A stretch of 25,957 nucleotides of DNA from an uncultured Eubacterium sp. (GCA_948560485.1 CAOXUF010000001.1:1-25957), one strand, 5' to 3'; positions 6,962 to 15,612 are shown, counted from the stretch's first letter. The notes: generated from the sequence alone by a model not told the origin. Program-made: numbers and translations.

Positions 6962-7477
6962 ATGGATGATTCGATAACATTACAAAAAATACTGGAAGCT
7001 GCGAGAGAAGAATTTCTTGCAAAAGGCTTTAAGTCTGCATCCCTGCGTAACATTGTAAAAATGGCGGGAGTTACAACAGGGGCTTTCTATGGATACTATG
7101 CCAGTAAGGAAGATTTGTTTGAGGCGCTGGTAGGTGAACACTATAACTTTTTGTTAAGCCGCTTTTGCAGAGCGCAGAAAGAATTTGCAGATATACCGCC
7201 AGAGGAACAGCCTGACAATCTTACTTCTACTTCCGGCGAATGTATGTATGAAATGCTCTTGTATGCCTACAAGCATTTGCATGAGTTTAAGCTCATACTT
7301 TGCTGCTCAGAGGGAACACGCTTTTCAAAGTTGATTGATGAAATGGTGGAAATAGAAACAAAAGGAACGCATGATTATTTAGAAGTGCTAAAAAAGATAG
7401 GCAGACCGTCACCGCCGATTGATGAACGGTTGGAGCATATCCTGATTACAGGAATGTTTAACACTTTTTTTAGCTAA
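6962..7477 (+). pseudogene. TetR-family regulator with frameshifted C-terminus (171 aa left)
   Basis: The N-terminal HTH is intact (about residues 8-55; EEFLAKGFKSASLRNI, then VTTGAFYGYYASKEDLF as the recognition helix) and is similar to that of the second TetR at 11552. The frame stops at 7475-7477 after seven T bases. A family-like continuation, LIIHEMPLEEAKHYL and onward to GWMKIMGQ, runs in another frame at 7474-7572. A one-base deletion in the GAG codon expected before CTA would explain this, removing the last C-terminal helix (about 33 residues). The product may still bind DNA but could be impaired in dimer or ligand function. A sequencing error is an alternative. It sits between a strong terminator and the ABC pair, whose promoter region carries no TetR palindrome. 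Confidence 0.75.
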
Positions 7478-7613
7478 TCATACATGAAATGCCACTGGAA
7501 GAAGCAAAGCATTATCTGAAGGAGATGAGGGCGTTTTATACTGCCGGGTGGATGAAAATTATGGGACAATGAAAGCGAGTGATTCGTTAGGGCAATCTGT
7601 CTTATAATTCTTG

Positions 7614-7641
7614 ATAATGGAAAGTGTAAACTTTCCATTAT
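7614..7641. repeat. Inverted repeat upstream of the ABC operon
   Basis: ATAATGGAAAG (7614-7624) and CTTTCCATTAT (7631-7641) are perfect 11-bp arms with a six-base loop. It lies just before the DtxR-type box, so it may be a terminator for tetR1 or a second protein-binding site. A possible -35 (TTGATA, 7611-7616) overlaps it, but no well-spaced -10 is clear. Confidence 0.5.
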
Positions 7642-7652
7642 ATTTGGCACAT

Positions 7653-7672
7653 AGGTTAGTTAATGCTAACCT
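7653..7672. promoter_or_regulatory. DtxR-family box upstream of the ABC pair
   Basis: AGGTTAGTTAATGCTAACCT has perfect 7-bp arms, 8 bp when one flanking base on each side is counted, and the same 6-base spacer as the other boxes. Its core GGTTAGTTAATGCTAACCTA is identical to that at 19724-19743 before the phosphopantetheinyl transferase gene. It is the copy closest to the classical DtxR/IdeR consensus. Confidence 0.75.
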
Positions 7673-7738
7673 AGAGATGCTTAAACTAATCGCAGAAGGA
7701 TATTCGAGGTCAGATGTTCTGCCCTCATTATCATAACT

Positions 7739-7758
7739 TTATTGAGCCTACTCAATAA
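7739..7758. repeat. Leader hairpin before the ABC pair
   Basis: TTATTGAG CCTA CTCAATAA forms an 8-bp stem with a four-base loop, ending 27 bases before ATG 7786 and close to the AAGGAGGA ribosome binding site. No T-run follows. It may influence translation or mRNA stability. Confidence 0.4.
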
Positions 7759-7785
7759 GTAAAAAATTTCAAGGAGGATTTTTCA

Positions 7786-9576
7786 ATGAAAAAACAGTCT
7801 AATCTATCAAGATTGATGGGCTATGCCGGAGGGCATAGGATATTGACCTATCTTTCTTGGGTACTGTCTGCAATGAGTGCGCTGTTGGCTCTTGTGCCTT
7901 TTTGGTATATATGGCGTATCATTCACGACATACTGGAAGTTTCCCCGGACTTCTCACAGGCGGGGAATGTCACACGCTACGGTTGGTCTGCCGTAGTGTT
8001 TGCGGTTATCTCTATTGTTGTCTACATAGCCGCCCTGATGTGTTCGCACATGAGCGCTTTCCGGGTAGCCGCCAATATCCGGAAAGAACTTATGCGGCAT
8101 ATTACAGCATTACCGCTTGGGGTTACGGAAAAGTATGGCAGCGGAAAACTGCGGCGGATCGTAAACACCTCCAGTACCGCAACGGAAACCTATCTCGCAC
8201 ACAGGCTGCCGGATAAGGCAGGGGCGATTGCCACGCCAATCGGACTGCTTTTCTTACTGCTTGCGTTTGACTGGCGGTTAGGGCTTTTAAGCCTTGTCCC
8301 CGTTGTGCTTGGCTTTTTGATCATGATGAAAATGACCGGAAAGAGCATGGAACAGAAAATGAAAGAATATCAAAACGCACTTTCCGATATGTCGAATGAG
8401 GCGGTCGAGTATGTAAGGGGCGTACCCGTAGTAAAGACTTTCGGACAGACGATCTTCTCTTTCAAGCGTTTTAAGGCTACGATTGATAATTATGAAAAAT
8501 GGGTGATTGCATATACAAAAGCCATGCGCCTGCCTATGATGTTCTATACAACTGCAATCAACGGGGTATTTGCGTTTCTGATTGCCGGAGGCATTCTTTT
8601 TACAAGGGGCGGTGTGACAAATGAATTGCTTCTAAATCTTATCTTTTATATCGTGATCACGCCTGTAATCGGTACAACGCTCACCAAAATCATGTTTATG
8701 AGTGAGGACGCAATGATTGTAAATGATGCAATAAGCAGGATTGATGAAGTGCTGAACGAAAAACCGTTGTCTGAAAGCGGAGTGGATCATGTGCCGTCTG
8801 ATAATTCGATTACGTTAGAACACGTTAGTTACAGTTATGACGGCAAGAAAAACGCTCTCAATGATGTATCCCTGTCGATCAAGCCGGGGCAGGTGGTGGC
8901 ATTGGTCGGTGCGTCCGGCGGCGGCAAAACAACCCTTGCCAATATTGTCACAAGATTTTTTGACCCGCAGAAGGGGCGCATTTTGATAGGAAATATGGAT
9001 ATACGGGATATTCCGAAAGAAACATTGATGAATAAGGTGTCTTTTGTATTCCAGAACAGCCGGCTTATCAAAGCGTCCATATTGGAGAATGTGCGTATGG
9101 CAAGACCCGGCGCAACACGGGAAGAAATCGCAGACGCCTTGAAAGCCGCACAGTGTCTGGATATTATCGAAAAACTGCCGGATGGAATAGATACGGTTGT
9201 CGGTACAAACGGTGTGTATCTGTCTGGCGGCGAACAGCAGAGGATAGCGATTGCCCGTGCAATATTAAAAAATGCGCCGATCCTGATTCTTGATGAAGCG
9301 ACTGCGTTTGCCGATCCGGATAATGAAGTGCGTGTGCAGCAGGCGTTATCTGCCCTGTCAAAAGGGAAAACTGTTATTATGATCGCACACAGGCTGTCAT
9401 CAATCACGGATGCAGACTGTATTTATGTACTGCAGGACGGTGAGATTGCTGAAAGCGGCACACATAGCGGGCTGATAGGGAAAAACGGCATATTTGCCCG
9501 TATGTGGAAGAATTATTCCGAAGCGGCAGAATGGAAAATCTCGAATGAGAATGAAGGATTGGAGGTAAGGGCATGA
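7786..9576 (+). CDS. ABC half-transporter A, siderophore-type (596 aa)
   Basis: A fused membrane domain (about residues 15-320, five to six helices) and ATPase domain (about 340-580). Walker A GASGGGKTT is at 375-383, signature LSGGEQQR at 479-486, Walker B ILILDE at 499-504, and the H-loop His in MIAHRLSS. The D-loop reads AFAD instead of the common SALD, unlike its partner, so the two ATP sites may not be equivalent. The gene overlaps the next by ATGA, so the pair forms a heterodimer. ABC exporter-fold heterodimers of this kind include drug and peptide exporters and the YbtPQ/IrtAB siderophore importers. The DtxR-type box upstream favours the latter, but substrate and direction are inferred. 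Confidence 0.85.
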   Translation: MKKQSNLSRLMGYAGGHRILTYLSWVLSAMSALLALVPFWYIWRIIHDILEVSPDFSQAGNVTRYGWSAVVFAVISIVVYIAALMCSHMSAFRVAANIRKELMRHITALPLGVTEKYGSGKLRRIVNTSSTATETYLAHRLPDKAGAIATPIGLLFLLLAFDWRLGLLSLVPVVLGFLIMMKMTGKSMEQKMKEYQNALSDMSNEAVEYVRGVPVVKTFGQTIFSFKRFKATIDNYEKWVIAYTKAMRLPMMFYTTAINGVFAFLIAGGILFTRGGVTNELLLNLIFYIVITPVIGTTLTKIMFMSEDAMIVNDAISRIDEVLNEKPLSESGVDHVPSDNSITLEHVSYSYDGKKNALNDVSLSIKPGQVVALVGASGGGKTTLANIVTRFFDPQKGRILIGNMDIRDIPKETLMNKVSFVFQNSRLIKASILENVRMARPGATREEIADALKAAQCLDIIEKLPDGIDTVVGTNGVYLSGGEQQRIAIARAILKNAPILILDEATAFADPDNEVRVQQALSALSKGKTVIMIAHRLSSITDADCIYVLQDGEIAESGTHSGLIGKNGIFARMWKNYSEAAEWKISNENEGLEVRA

Positions 9577-11303
9577 TTAAGACATTGCAAAGACGCTTTG
9601 CGTTATCAAGACAAGGGGCTGTCGATCTGATAAAAGGCTGTATTGCCTGCGTTGCACAGGATATATCTTTTATGCTCCCTGTCGGGCTTCTCTATTACTT
9701 TGTGATTGATACCATGAATGGGGGCGTAAATGGGAGCCGTATTGCTTTTTATGCGGCTGGAGCTTTCGTTTGCCTGTGCCTGATATTTATTGTAACATGG
9801 TTTCAATACAATGCCACCTATTTAGCTACTTATGTGGAAAGCGGGGTAAGGCGTATTTCCTTAGCCGAGCAGCTCCGTAAAATCCCTCTGTCTTTTTTCG
9901 GGAAAAAAGACCTTGCTGATCTGACAAATTCCATAATGGGCGATTGTGCAACACTTGAAACGGCTTTTTCCCATTTTGTACCCAGTCTGGCAGGTTCTCT
10001 TATCTCAACAACCCTGATAGGGATTTGTCTTTTTGTTTATGACTGGCGTATGGCGCTTGCGGCGGTTTGGGTTCTGCCGATTGCATTTGCGATCACATTC
10101 TTTTCTGCCCGTATACAGGAATATTTTCAGAGCAGGCTTGTAAAAGCAGATGTGGCGCTTGAAGAAGGCGTACAGGAATGCATTGAGAGTTTGCAGGATT
10201 TAAAAGCGAATAATGCGGAGGAAAGCTATTTGAAAGGGCTTAATAATAAAATTGATGATGTGGAAAAGCGGCATATTATAGCGGAGCTTGGTGTAGCTAT
10301 ATTTGTTGTTTCTTCAACGCTGATATTAAAGTTTGGGATTGCTACGGTTGCGCTTGTTGGTTCTGTGCTGCTTATCCGTGGGGAGATTGATATTCCGCTG
10401 TTCTTTATGTTTTTACTTGTGGCTTCAAGACTGTATGCCCCGCTTGAAGGTGCGTTACAGAATCTCGCTGCGGTAATCTCTACCAAAACGAACATAAACC
10501 GTATGAATGAAATCCTTGACCAGCCTATCCAGACAGGAACGGACAGGGTAACAAATAAAGGGTATGATATTGTATTTGACCATGTAGGTTTTGCTTACAA
10601 TACCGGGGAAACTGTATTGAAAGACGTATCTTTTACAGCAAGACAAGGCGAAGTTACTGCATTAGTTGGTCCCTCTGGCGGCGGCAAAACTACGGTGTCA
10701 CGCCTTGCGGCACGGTTTTGGGATATAAGCAAAGGAAAGATCACTGTTGGTGGTATGGACATATCGAAAATAGAACCGGAAACACTATTGTCGCTTTACT
10801 CTATCGTGTTCCAGGATGTGACGCTGTTTAACAATACGATTATGGAGAATATCAGGATAGGCAGGAAGGATGCGACGGATGAAGAAGTGATTGCGGCGGC
10901 AAAACTGGCAAACTGTGGGGAATTTGCGGCAAAGCTCCCGGAAGGGTATAACAGTATGATTGGGGAAAACGGCTGTGAATTGTCCGGCGGTGAACGGCAG
11001 CGTATTTCAATCGCCCGTGCTTTCCTTAAAAATGCCCCTATCATTTTACTGGATGAAGCAACGGCAAGCCTTGATGTTGAGAATGAAACTTTGATACAGG
11101 CTGCTTTGTCAAGACTGATAAAAGATAAGACGGTACTTGTGATTGCCCACCGTATGCGTACTGTGAGTGGAGCGGATAAAGTAGTTGTACTGTCTGAAGG
11201 TATGGTTGCAGAACAGGGAACACCGGAGGGACTGATGAACACAGGTAAGATTTATCCGCATATGGTAAAACTGCAGATGATTAGCAGTGACTGGGGGATT
11301 TAG
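9573..11303 (+). CDS. ABC half-transporter B, siderophore-type (576 aa)
   Basis: Partner of the preceding protein. The membrane domain is at about residues 25-305. The ATPase domain has Walker A GPSGGGKTT at 366-374, signature LSGGERQR at 470-477, Walker B IILLDE at 490-495, a standard ASLD D-loop and the H-loop in VIAHRM. The start lies inside the stop of the upstream gene (ATGA), with GGAGGTAAGG before it. Transcription ends at the hairpin at 11367-11413. As with half-transporter A, a role in uptake of a metal-siderophore complex is inferred from the upstream metal-regulator box and the biosynthetic cluster 8 kb downstream. Multidrug export is the main alternative. Confidence 0.85.
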   Translation: MIKTLQRRFALSRQGAVDLIKGCIACVAQDISFMLPVGLLYYFVIDTMNGGVNGSRIAFYAAGAFVCLCLIFIVTWFQYNATYLATYVESGVRRISLAEQLRKIPLSFFGKKDLADLTNSIMGDCATLETAFSHFVPSLAGSLISTTLIGICLFVYDWRMALAAVWVLPIAFAITFFSARIQEYFQSRLVKADVALEEGVQECIESLQDLKANNAEESYLKGLNNKIDDVEKRHIIAELGVAIFVVSSTLILKFGIATVALVGSVLLIRGEIDIPLFFMFLLVASRLYAPLEGALQNLAAVISTKTNINRMNEILDQPIQTGTDRVTNKGYDIVFDHVGFAYNTGETVLKDVSFTARQGEVTALVGPSGGGKTTVSRLAARFWDISKGKITVGGMDISKIEPETLLSLYSIVFQDVTLFNNTIMENIRIGRKDATDEEVIAAAKLANCGEFAAKLPEGYNSMIGENGCELSGGERQRISIARAFLKNAPIILLDEATASLDVENETLIQAALSRLIKDKTVLVIAHRMRTVSGADKVVVLSEGMVAEQGTPEGLMNTGKIYPHMVKLQMISSDWGI

Positions 11304-11366
11304 CATGAGATAAAATGCACCCATATATTAAAGTAAAGCAAAATGGCAGGAAAGAAACCCGTATGG

Positions 11367-11413
11367 AAAAGTCCTCTTGAACAGAACATAATTGTTTTGT
11401 TCAAGAGACTTTT
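11367..11413. terminator. Strong terminator after the ABC pair
   Basis: AAAAGTC-C-TCTTGAACA pairs with TGTTCAAGA-GACTTTT through 16 bp with one bulged C, and the right arm ends in TTTT. It lies 63 bases after the stop codon. Near-symmetry means it could act on both strands. Confidence 0.8.
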
Positions 11414-11482
11414 CATTGTATAAAGGGAAGAAAAGGATCTATATGACGAGTATCTGACCGGATTTTTAACGAAATAAAAATG

Positions 11483-11511
11483 TTGACACAGGTAAAAAGG
11501 TGTAGTAACAT
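11483..11511 (+). promoter_or_regulatory. Promoter of tetR2
   Basis: TTGACA at 11483-11488 and TAACAT at 11506-11511 with a 17-bp spacer. The -10 hexamer is part of the TetR-type operator, implying autorepression. Confidence 0.72.
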
Positions 11512-11540
11512 AACAGTGTTATTAAATAACGCTGTTATGT
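11508..11540. promoter_or_regulatory. Double TetR-type operator (33-bp palindrome)
   Basis: Two TetR-type palindromes, ATAACAGTGTTAT (11510-11522) and ATAACGCTGTTAT (11526-11538), are arranged so that the whole 33 bp is itself an inverted repeat with 16-base arms, one mismatch and a central A. It covers the -10, the start site and the early leader of tetR2. The design suits cooperative binding of two dimers. Confidence 0.78.
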
Positions 11541-11551
11541 GAATTGAGGGA

Positions 11552-12178
11552 ATGATGAAACAGGATAAAGAAACAAAAAATAAATTGCTCGCCAGCGCAA
11601 GAACGGAATTTTTGGCAAAGGGATATATGAATGCGTCCCTTAGAAATATCTGCAGGAATGCCGGCGTGACTACAGGAGCGTTGTATTTCTTTTTTAAAGA
11701 TAAAGCAGATTTGTATGAAAGTCTGGTAAAAGATACTGTAAATACGATATATACCGTTATGAAGGAACATTTTGCAGGAGAACATGAGCAGGCGGAAGCA
11801 GGGGCGTTCAATCATGTGGCTGAAGTGGATGCTTCTAAAGACTTAGAAGATACAAAAAGGGTTATCCATTTCATGTATGAACACAGGGACGAGGTGCTGA
11901 TGCTGCTCACAAAAAGTCAGGGATCGCCCTATGAAGGGGTGTTAGACCGTTTTATCGAGACAGCAGAGAATCATCTGCGGAATATGGCAGGGCAGATGGA
12001 AAAAGCATATCCCGATAAGAAAATTGATGACAGGCTGATACACTGGCTGTCACATCAGCAGATAGAAATGTTTGTGTATATGATAACACATATAGAGGAT
12101 GAGCAGCAGGCTGTAAAATTTATGGAGCAGAGCGTATTCTATATGGTAGCAGGCTGGTTTGGGTTGTTTCGCAGTTAA
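11552..12178 (+). CDS. TetR-family transcriptional regulator (208 aa)
   Basis: A full-length TetR protein. The HTH is at residues about 10-57 (TEFLAKGYMNASLRNI, then VTTGALYFFFKDKADLY as the recognition helix), followed by a helical ligand/dimer domain. The HTH closely resembles that of the truncated TetR at 6962, matching their shared operator sequence. The start follows TTGAGGGAATG, a modest ribosome binding site. It is probably autoregulated through the 33-bp operator, and likely controls the FtsX-type ABC operon just downstream, which has the same palindrome. The inducing ligand is unknown; the cluster product or a toxic compound is possible. Confidence 0.9.
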   Translation: MMKQDKETKNKLLASARTEFLAKGYMNASLRNICRNAGVTTGALYFFFKDKADLYESLVKDTVNTIYTVMKEHFAGEHEQAEAGAFNHVAEVDASKDLEDTKRVIHFMYEHRDEVLMLLTKSQGSPYEGVLDRFIETAENHLRNMAGQMEKAYPDKKIDDRLIHWLSHQQIEMFVYMITHIEDEQQAVKFMEQSVFYMVAGWFGLFRS

Positions 12179-12180
12179 TA

Positions 12181-12204
12181 AGGACCGGACTTTTGTTTGG
12201 TCCT
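12181..12204 (+). terminator. Weak hairpin after tetR2
   Basis: AGGACC and GGTCCT are 6-bp arms around a 12-base T-rich loop, two bases after the stop codon. No T-run follows on the plus strand, so readthrough into the ABC operon is possible. Confidence 0.35.
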
Positions 12205-12215
12205 AAAAACATAAC

Positions 12216-12240
12216 ATATACATAACAGTGTTATGTATAT
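12216..12240. promoter_or_regulatory. TetR-type operator of the FtsX-type ABC operon
   Basis: ATATACATAACA, a central G, and TGTTATGTATAT make a perfect 25-bp palindrome, the longest perfect copy of the ATAACAGTGTTAT motif in the window. A tentative promoter (TTGTTT 12193-12198, TATACA 12217-12222) overlaps it. ATG 12309 lies 69 bases downstream. Confidence 0.78.
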
Positions 12241-12308
12241 ACGGGGAGGATTAGCCGGCAAAAGCAGGCTGAAAATATAAACAAAATATTTAGAAAGGAA
12301 ACAAAATC

Positions 12309-13010
12309 ATGTATTTACTGGTAAAGGATTTAAAGAAAAGTTACGGAGAAGGGGGGAGTTATATTCAGGTTCTAAAGGGTGTGAACACAGGCGTAGGACA
12401 GGGGGAAATGTGTGTGATACAGGGGACCAGCGGCTCCGGCAAATCCACGCTTCTTAACTGCATCGGCGGACTTGACCTTGTGGATTCGGGAAGTATCGTA
12501 GTGGACGGTGTGGAAATTGTGGGAATGAAGCCAAAACAGCTCTCGGATTACAGAAGGGATAAGCTTGGTTTTATCTTCCAGTTTTATAATCTGGTTCCCA
12601 ATCTTACTGTCCGTGAAAATATTCAGGTATGCGAATATCTTGCAGAAGAAGCTCTTGATATGGATGAACTTTTAGAAACGCTTGGGCTTACAGAACACCA
12701 GAATAAATTTCCTTCGCAGCTCTCAGGCGGACAGCAGCAAAGATGTGCCATTGCAAGGGCGCTGATTAAGAATCCGAAGCTCCTGCTTTGTGACGAGCCG
12801 ACAGGGGCGCTTGATTCCAAAACCTCAAGGGATATTCTGGCGCTTCTGGAAAAGGTGAATGAAAAATATGGAACAACCATGCTGATTGTCACCCATAACA
12901 ATTCGATCAAGAATATGGTGCATAGGGTAATCCATATTAAGGACGGCATGATAAGCAGGGAATATACGAACGAAACCAGAGTGCCGGCGGCGGAATTGGA
13001 GGATTTATAA
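12309..13010 (+). CDS. ABC transporter ATPase, MacB/LolD type (233 aa)
   Basis: Cytoplasmic ATPase of a type VII (MacB/FtsX-like) ABC system. Walker A GTSGSGKST is at residues 39-47, the Q-loop in FQFYNLVPNLT, signature LSGGQQQR at 138-145, Walker B LLLCDEP at 158-164, D-loop GALD, and the H-loop His in VTHNN. The size is normal for the family. It lies one base before the permease gene, so the two form one complex. The upstream 25-bp palindrome suggests repression by the adjacent TetR. Such pairs export antibiotics, peptides or lipids, or act as mechanotransmission complexes. A role in exporting the product of the downstream biosynthetic cluster is possible but rests only on proximity. Confidence 0.92.
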   Translation: MYLLVKDLKKSYGEGGSYIQVLKGVNTGVGQGEMCVIQGTSGSGKSTLLNCIGGLDLVDSGSIVVDGVEIVGMKPKQLSDYRRDKLGFIFQFYNLVPNLTVRENIQVCEYLAEEALDMDELLETLGLTEHQNKFPSQLSGGQQQRCAIARALIKNPKLLLCDEPTGALDSKTSRDILALLEKVNEKYGTTMLIVTHNNSIKNMVHRVIHIKDGMISREYTNETRVPAAELEDL

Positions 13011-13011
13011 T

Positions 13012-15531
13012 ATGCAGAAAGTATTAAGAAAAAGAATCCTTAGGGATTTAAAAGAAAATTTATTCCGGTACATAGCATTAGGGGCAATTATAGCGCTCTG
13101 CATGTACTTGATTATTTCACTGATCGGGACAGCGGAAACCATAATCCGGGGTTCTGAAATTCTGGGAGAAGAAAGCCATGCGGAGGATGGGCAGTTTTTA
13201 ATGTTTCTCCCATTAACCCAACAGGAAAAAACAATGATTTCAGATAAGGGCGTTGCTTTGGAAGAACATTTTTATCTGGATTATGCCTTAGAGGATGAAA
13301 GTACGCTAAGAGTATTTAAGAACAGGGAAAAAATCGACCTTTACACTGCGGTGGAAGGGCGGACTGCCCAAAACGACAGCGAGGCTGCTTTGGAAAGGCG
13401 CTACTGTGATGAACATGGCATAAAGATAGGAGATACGATTGTCATAGGCGGCAGAAAATTACAGGTAGTCGGGATTGGCTGCACTCCGGATTATGATGCG
13501 CCGTTAAAAGAGTATACAGACGCCAGTGTGGACAGTATGCAGTTTGGCACTGCATTTGTGACAGACAGCTTATATGAGGCATTACGTTCAGAGGGAAACA
13601 GTGTGAAAGCAGAGGAATATGTGTATTCCTATCGGTTAAAGGATGCCATAACAGAGGATGTGTTAAGGGGGATACTGGAGGATATCGTGATAGAACCGGA
13701 AGCTGTGGAGGATACCTGTTTTTTTGAGTATTACAGGGAACAGACTGCTGATAAGAGGGAGTTCGAGGATGGGATTCATGATTTGGTGGAAGGTACGGAT
13801 GAGCTGAAAGAGGGGATTGGCAGCCTTGCGGAGAATAAAACCGGAATGACTGTTTTGGATGAAGGTTTATCTGATGCGGCAGATGGCGCAAATGCTCTTT
13901 ATGAAGGAGCACTGGAATTGCAGGAAAGCACGGACGAACTAATCAATGAATATTTTGGGTATGAGTTTAGCAGCCTGAAATCATTGGTAAAGGCTGATGA
14001 CAATCCCAGAATTAAGGCTGCGGCAAATGACCAGGTGATTAACAGGCTGGCAGGTATTATGGCAGGCATGATTGTAATTGTGCTTTTTGCCTATGTGATA
14101 TCCGTATTTGTTGTATATGGCATAGAAAAAGAAATTACCACCATAGGAGCGCTTTATTCACTGGGGGTAAAAAGGAAGGAATTGCTGAAGCATTATCTTT
14201 GTCTGCCGGTCGTTGTGACATTTGCGGCGGCTATGACAGGAAGTGTTCTGGGCTTTCATGCCATAGGAGGCAGTACAATTGCGGGAAGCTGCTATGATTA
14301 TTTCTCCATACCGGATTTGGAACCTGTGTTGCCGTCATATCTTTTTGTGTATGGACTGATAATGCCTCCGGTTATGGCAGCGGCAGTTAATTATTTTGTC
14401 ATAAAGAGTAAACTGAATAAACCGGCGCTTGCCATGCTCCGCAATGAGAAAAAAGTCCGGACAACAAAGCAAGTGAAGCTTGGCAGGCTTGGATTTGTAA
14501 GAACATTTCAAATCCGTCAGATGATGAGGGAGGCGAGAACTTCACTGACTGTATTGGGCGGCATGTTTGTGTCGCTATTGATCCTGATGTTAGGGCTTGA
14601 CTGCTACACGATGTGTAATAACATTCGTGTAAATAATAAGGCGGATACAAAATTTGAATATATGTATGCCTTAAAATATCCGGAAAGTGCAGTGCCAGAT
14701 GGTGGTTATGAGGCATTTTCCCGGACGGTTAAGAAAGAAAATCTGGGATATAATCTGGACGTGGCAATTCTTGGCATTACAGAAGAAAATCCATATTTTG
14801 ACGTGGAGCTGACAGACAGCAAAAGTGAAATTGCCATATCCTCGGCTATGGCGCAGAAATTTGGTTTGGGAAAAGGGGATGTGTTTACCGTTTATGATGA
14901 GGAGGAAAAGATCTATTACGCATTTACGGTCCGGGATATCATAGAATACTCTGCCAGCCTTTACATATTCATGGATATAGATATGATGAGGGATATGTTT
15001 GGGGAAAGCGGAGATTATTATAATATGGTGTTTGCATCAGAAAAACTGGATATAGAGCCGGGACGTATCTATGGGGTTACTACAAAAGCAGATATTGAAA
15101 AGGCGGCGGACGTTTTTATCGCCCAGATGCAGGGCATGATTAACATGCTGACCATTTTTTCTGCAATTATATTTGCTATGGTTATGTACCTTATGATGAA
15201 AGTCATGATAGACCGCTCTGCATTTCACATCTCCATAGTTAAGGTATTTGGGTATCGGACCGGAGAGATTAAAAAGTTGTATTTGAATGGTAATTTCTAT
15301 GTGGTAGCTGTGGGGGCGCTCATCTGTATCCCGGCGGCCAAAACGGTTATGGATATGCTTTATCCTGCTATGGTAGCAAATGTAGGGTGTGCTATGGATA
15401 TAGGGTTTCCGGCAGGAATGTATGGTGTAATATATGCGGGAGTGATAGCCGTGTATCTTGTGATCCACAGGCTTTTAGTGGGCAGAATTGATAAGGTGAA
15501 TCTGGCAGAAGCGCTGAAAAACAGAGAGTAG
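13012..15531 (+). CDS. FtsX-family ABC permease (839 aa)
   Basis: A large permease with an N-terminal helix (about residues 21-45), an extracellular region to about 345, a first FtsX core with three helices (about 345-465), a further helix at about 510-530, a second extracellular region, and a C-terminal FtsX core with helices at about 705-730, 755-775 and 795-820. The IGALYSLGVKRKEL and IVKVFGYRTGEI stretches are the usual FtsX coupling segments. The first extracellular region ends in an acidic helical part (about 250-315) containing LVEGTDELKEGIGSL and similar repeats, probably coiled-coil. It is translated with the ATPase gene one base upstream. Substrate unknown. Confidence 0.9.
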   Translation: MQKVLRKRILRDLKENLFRYIALGAIIALCMYLIISLIGTAETIIRGSEILGEESHAEDGQFLMFLPLTQQEKTMISDKGVALEEHFYLDYALEDESTLRVFKNREKIDLYTAVEGRTAQNDSEAALERRYCDEHGIKIGDTIVIGGRKLQVVGIGCTPDYDAPLKEYTDASVDSMQFGTAFVTDSLYEALRSEGNSVKAEEYVYSYRLKDAITEDVLRGILEDIVIEPEAVEDTCFFEYYREQTADKREFEDGIHDLVEGTDELKEGIGSLAENKTGMTVLDEGLSDAADGANALYEGALELQESTDELINEYFGYEFSSLKSLVKADDNPRIKAAANDQVINRLAGIMAGMIVIVLFAYVISVFVVYGIEKEITTIGALYSLGVKRKELLKHYLCLPVVVTFAAAMTGSVLGFHAIGGSTIAGSCYDYFSIPDLEPVLPSYLFVYGLIMPPVMAAAVNYFVIKSKLNKPALAMLRNEKKVRTTKQVKLGRLGFVRTFQIRQMMREARTSLTVLGGMFVSLLILMLGLDCYTMCNNIRVNNKADTKFEYMYALKYPESAVPDGGYEAFSRTVKKENLGYNLDVAILGITEENPYFDVELTDSKSEIAISSAMAQKFGLGKGDVFTVYDEEEKIYYAFTVRDIIEYSASLYIFMDIDMMRDMFGESGDYYNMVFASEKLDIEPGRIYGVTTKADIEKAADVFIAQMQGMINMLTIFSAIIFAMVMYLMMKVMIDRSAFHISIVKVFGYRTGEIKKLYLNGNFYVVAVGALICIPAAKTVMDMLYPAMVANVGCAMDIGFPAGMYGVIYAGVIAVYLVIHRLLVGRIDKVNLAEALKNRE

Positions 15532-15557
15532 AATCGCGTAATCAGCAGGAGATTATA

Positions 15558-15587
15558 TTGACAGGCGGATAGGGATTAAGGTATATT
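15558..15587 (+). promoter_or_regulatory. Promoter of the HMA-ZIP operon
   Basis: TTGACA at 15558-15563 and TATATT at 15582-15587 with an 18-bp spacer. The expected start (about 15594) falls on the DtxR-type box at 15593-15612. A second, weaker promoter may lie under the downstream box (TTGTTA 15625-15630, TACTAA 15649-15654). Confidence 0.68.
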
Positions 15588-15592
15588 TAGTA

Positions 15593-15612
15593 TAGTTAGC
15601 GGCTGCTAACAA
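15593..15612. promoter_or_regulatory. DtxR-family box 1 of the HMA-ZIP operon
   Basis: GTTAG-CGGCTG-CTAAC keeps the five-base half sites and six-base spacer of the other boxes, with a GC-rich centre. It covers the predicted transcription start. Confidence 0.62.

Noticed and set aside
7465..7471. Phase variation at the seven-T run in tetR1
   Set aside because: Adding or removing one or two T gives stops at once or within a few codons and does not restore the family-like tail, so simple slippage does not explain the lesion.
8835..9407. Long minus-strand open frame inside ABC half-transporter A
   Set aside because: It is a shadow of the conserved ATPase domain on the other strand; its Ser/Pro/Ala-rich product has no family features.
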